Assembly: GCA_023436825.1 (NCBI GenBank)
Contig: JAEZHS010000414.1
Location: 1 to 7,607 of the forward strand
Origin: Pseudomonadota bacterium
Lineage (GTDB): Bacteria; Pseudomonadota; Alphaproteobacteria; Reyranellales; Reyranellaceae
Direction: 5' to 3'
DNA length: 7,607 nucleotides
Every line of letters starts with the position of its first letter. The stretch's first letter is position 1. The notes below the pieces were generated by a model. It worked only from the letters and a program-made list of their open reading frames with translations. It ran no database searches and was not told the origin of the DNA. Made by a program: the position numbers and the translations under genes. This document shows, piece after piece, positions 5,774 through 7,607 of the stretch.

Positions 5774-7534
5774 ATGTGGCGATTCATCGTGGGCCTGCTG
5801 GCGACCGTTGGCACCCTCACCCTGCTCGGGATCGGCGGCTGCGCCGCCTTCCTCGCCTCGGGCTCCTTCACCACCAAGCCCCTGCCGCAGAACGTGGTCC
5901 TGTCGCTCGACCTGCGCGACGTGCCGTCGGAAACGACAAGCGGCGGCCTGCTGAGCGGTGATCTGCTCGGCGGCAAGCGCGACATCGTCGACACCGTGCA
6001 GCTCCTGTGGCAGGCGGCCGACGATCCGCGCGTCGTCGGCATGTTCGTCGAGATCGGCGACGAATCGGCTGGCCTCGGGCGCGTTCAGGAGCTGCGCCAG
6101 GCGATCGCCCATTTCCGCGGCAAGGGCAAGTTCGCAGTGGGCTTCGCCGAATCGCTGGGCAGCGGCGGCACGCACTTCTCCGACTACTATCTCGCCTCGG
6201 CGCTGGAGCAGATCTGGCTGCAGCCGAGTGGCGGCTTCGCGGTGGCTGGCCTCGCCATCGAGACGCCGTTCATCAAGGATGGACTCGAGCGCCTCGGCGT
6301 GCGCGTCGAGGGCGGCAGGCGCTGGGAATACAAGAGCGCGCCCGACACCTTCACCGACACGGCCTATCCGCCGCCGGCCCGCGAGAACCTGCAGCAGCTT
6401 CTCGACAGCCTCTATGGCCAGTTCGTGAGCGACGTTGCACGCGAGCGCCACCTCGAACCGGCGAAGCTGCGCCAGCTCATCGATTCGGTGCCTTTCGACT
6501 CCGAGAAGGCACGGCAGGAGCGCCTGGTCGATCGCATCGGCTATCGCGCCGATGCGATGGACGAGGTCACGACACGCGCCGGCAAGAACCGCACCCTCAC
6601 CACCCTGGCCGACTATGCCAACGATCCGTCGCGGCCCAAGCCGCAAGGCGACACGCTGGCCCTGGTGCGCATCAGTGGCGCGATCATGTCGGGATCGCCG
6701 ACCCGTGGTCCGCTCGACGACGACAACCTCGCCAAGTCCGATGACGTCGTCGATGCGCTCGAGCAGGCAGCCTCGGCCAAGGACGTCAAGGCGATCGTGC
6801 TGCGCATCGATTCGCCGGGCGGCACCTATCCCGCCGCCGACGCGATCGCCGACGCAGTCGGCCGCGCCCGTTCGGCCGGCAAGCCGGTGATCGTGTCGAT
6901 GGGCGACGTCGCGGCCTCGGGCGGGTACATGGCGGCGATGCGCGGCGACGTCATCATCGCCCAGCCCACGACCATCACGGCCTCGATCGGCGTGTTCGGC
7001 ATCTGGCCGGTGGCGACCAGCCTGCTGGCCTCGCTCGGCGTCAACGTCGAGCGGCTGTCGGTCGGCACCAATGCCGGCATGTATTCGGTGTTCCAGCCGC
7101 CGACCACGGCACAGCGTGCGGCGATCTCGCGCCAGCTCGACGAGATCTACGCCGACTTCACGCGCCAGGTCTCCGAGGCGCGCAAGCTCGAGGGCAGCCG
7201 TCTCGATGCGGCGGCGCGCGGCCGGGTTTTTTCCGGCAGCGACGCCAAGAAGATGGGCTTGGTCGACGAGCTGGGCGGCCTGCAGCTCGCGCTCAACATC
7301 GCCAAGGCCAAGGCCGGCATCGACGAATCGCGCCAGGTCGAACTGCGCACCTATCCGCCCGAATCCGACCGTTGGCAGAAGTTCGTGGACCGGCTGCTGC
7401 GGCTGGCCGGCATCGACGCCGACGGCCCCACGGTGCGCGCGCCGCGCGAGGTGCGCGACACCCTCGCCCGCTTCGGCATCGTCGCCCGCCCCGGCAACGT
7501 CCGCCTGCCCCCGCTGCCGCCGTTGTGGCGTTAG
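5774..7534 (+). CDS. sppA: Signal peptide peptidase SppA, long (67K) type
   Basis: SppA is a membrane-anchored serine protease, facing the periplasm, that degrades cleaved signal peptides. At 586 residues it is the long, internally duplicated form: the N-terminal half supplies the general-base lysine, Lys187 in WEYKSAPDTF, and the C-terminal half the nucleophile, Ser382 in GDVAASGGYMAA. The pair is spaced 195 residues apart, against 200 in E. coli (Lys209, Ser409). IDSPGG (345-350) and TASIGVFG (402-409) are further family motifs. Residues 1-30 form an uncleaved-looking hydrophobic anchor. It contains Cys23 in GIGGC, which resembles a lipobox, so lipid attachment cannot be ruled out. The C-terminus ends in a proline-rich LPPLPPLW. 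ATG 5774 follows GGAGA (5762-5766) by 7 nt. It is the last gene before the terminator hairpin. Confidence 0.95.
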   Translation: MWRFIVGLLATVGTLTLLGIGGCAAFLASGSFTTKPLPQNVVLSLDLRDVPSETTSGGLLSGDLLGGKRDIVDTVQLLWQAADDPRVVGMFVEIGDESAGLGRVQELRQAIAHFRGKGKFAVGFAESLGSGGTHFSDYYLASALEQIWLQPSGGFAVAGLAIETPFIKDGLERLGVRVEGGRRWEYKSAPDTFTDTAYPPPARENLQQLLDSLYGQFVSDVARERHLEPAKLRQLIDSVPFDSEKARQERLVDRIGYRADAMDEVTTRAGKNRTLTTLADYANDPSRPKPQGDTLALVRISGAIMSGSPTRGPLDDDNLAKSDDVVDALEQAASAKDVKAIVLRIDSPGGTYPAADAIADAVGRARSAGKPVIVSMGDVAASGGYMAAMRGDVIIAQPTTITASIGVFGIWPVATSLLASLGVNVERLSVGTNAGMYSVFQPPTTAQRAAISRQLDEIYADFTRQVSEARKLEGSRLDAAARGRVFSGSDAKKMGLVDELGGLQLALNIAKAKAGIDESRQVELRTYPPESDRWQKFVDRLLRLAGIDADGPTVRAPREVRDTLARFGIVARPGNVRLPPLPPLWR

Positions 7535-7570
7535 ACTTCCGGACCGCCGGCCTTCGGCCGGCTCATTGTC
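7535..7570 (+). repeat. Interspersed palindromic repeat, copy B (immediately after sppA stop)
   Basis: This 36-bp unit starts one base after the sppA stop codon and matches the reverse complement of 36-71 at 30 of 36 positions. Most differences lie at the ends or at hairpin-loop and stem positions. Its centre is a perfect hairpin (7546-7562). A shorter copy begins at 7575. Both full copies lie at gene 3' ends in the sense orientation. Confidence 0.65.
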
Positions 7571-7572
7571 TT
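7546..7572 (+). terminator. Hairpin terminator of the fabI-aroC-sppA operon
   Basis: GCCGGCC (7546-7552) pairs perfectly with GGCCGGC (7556-7562) around a 3-base TTC loop. It is followed by a moderately T-rich tail, TCATTGTCTT, rather than a clean T-run. It begins 12 nt after the sppA stop codon and is the only strong stop signal seen for this operon. The hairpin is the core of repeat copy B, so termination may be provided by the repeat itself. Confidence 0.6.
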
Positions 7573-7574
7573 CG

Positions 7575-7587
7575 TCTTCCGGACCGC
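7575..7587 (+). repeat. Partial third copy of the repeat
   Basis: CTTCCGGACCGC (7576-7587) repeats 7536-7547 exactly, 40 bp downstream. With the T at 7575 the match to copy A is also exact for 12 bases. The sequence then diverges into GCGCTGGGTCGCG and runs off the window, so the full length cannot be judged. Confidence 0.5.
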
Positions 7588-7607
7588 GCGCTGGGTCGCG
7601 TCGGACG

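Noticed and set aside
5741..6646. A 301-codon open frame on the minus strand opposite sppA
   Set aside because: It mirrors conserved SppA codons and shows no family motif or ribosome-binding site.

Overview
The window is compact, high-GC, mostly coding DNA. It reads as chromosomal housekeeping sequence from an alphaproteobacterium. The basis is strong G/C bias at third codon positions, the FabI and PdxH sequence style, and the association of fabI, aroC and pdxH. I cannot name the genus from sequence alone.

Layout: two transcription units diverge from a 78-bp gap (3205-3282). Leftward (minus strand) run pdxH (pyridoxamine 5'-phosphate oxidase), then a two-domain protein joining an aminoglycoside-phosphotransferase-like kinase fold to a P-loop kinase. 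After a 31-bp gap containing a near-perfect 16-bp palindrome comes an acid-ceramidase/NAAA-like Ntn hydrolase with a predicted self-cleaving Cys88. Rightward (plus strand) run fabI (enoyl-ACP reductase), aroC (chorismate synthase), a small two-helix membrane protein and sppA (signal peptide peptidase). Their gaps of 17, 10 and 22 nt suggest one operon, which ends at a strong hairpin at 7546-7562.

Functionally the core is central metabolism: vitamin B6 cofactor supply, fatty-acid elongation, chorismate for aromatic amino acids, and membrane proteolysis. The two accessory genes on the left have no assigned cellular role here. I see no phage, IS, CRISPR, tRNA or rRNA.

The most notable non-genic signal is a short interspersed palindromic repeat of about 36 bp. 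One copy follows the sppA stop codon (7535-7570). A second (30/36 identical) lies in the same orientation relative to transcription at the very end of the hydrolase gene (36-71), where it encodes the last residues and supplies the stop codon. A third partial copy starts at 7575. No convincing new multi-gene system was found. The best leads are this repeat, the palindrome at 1079-1094, the divergent fabI/pdxH promoters that look leaderless, and two unusual residues at triclosan-contact positions of FabI.
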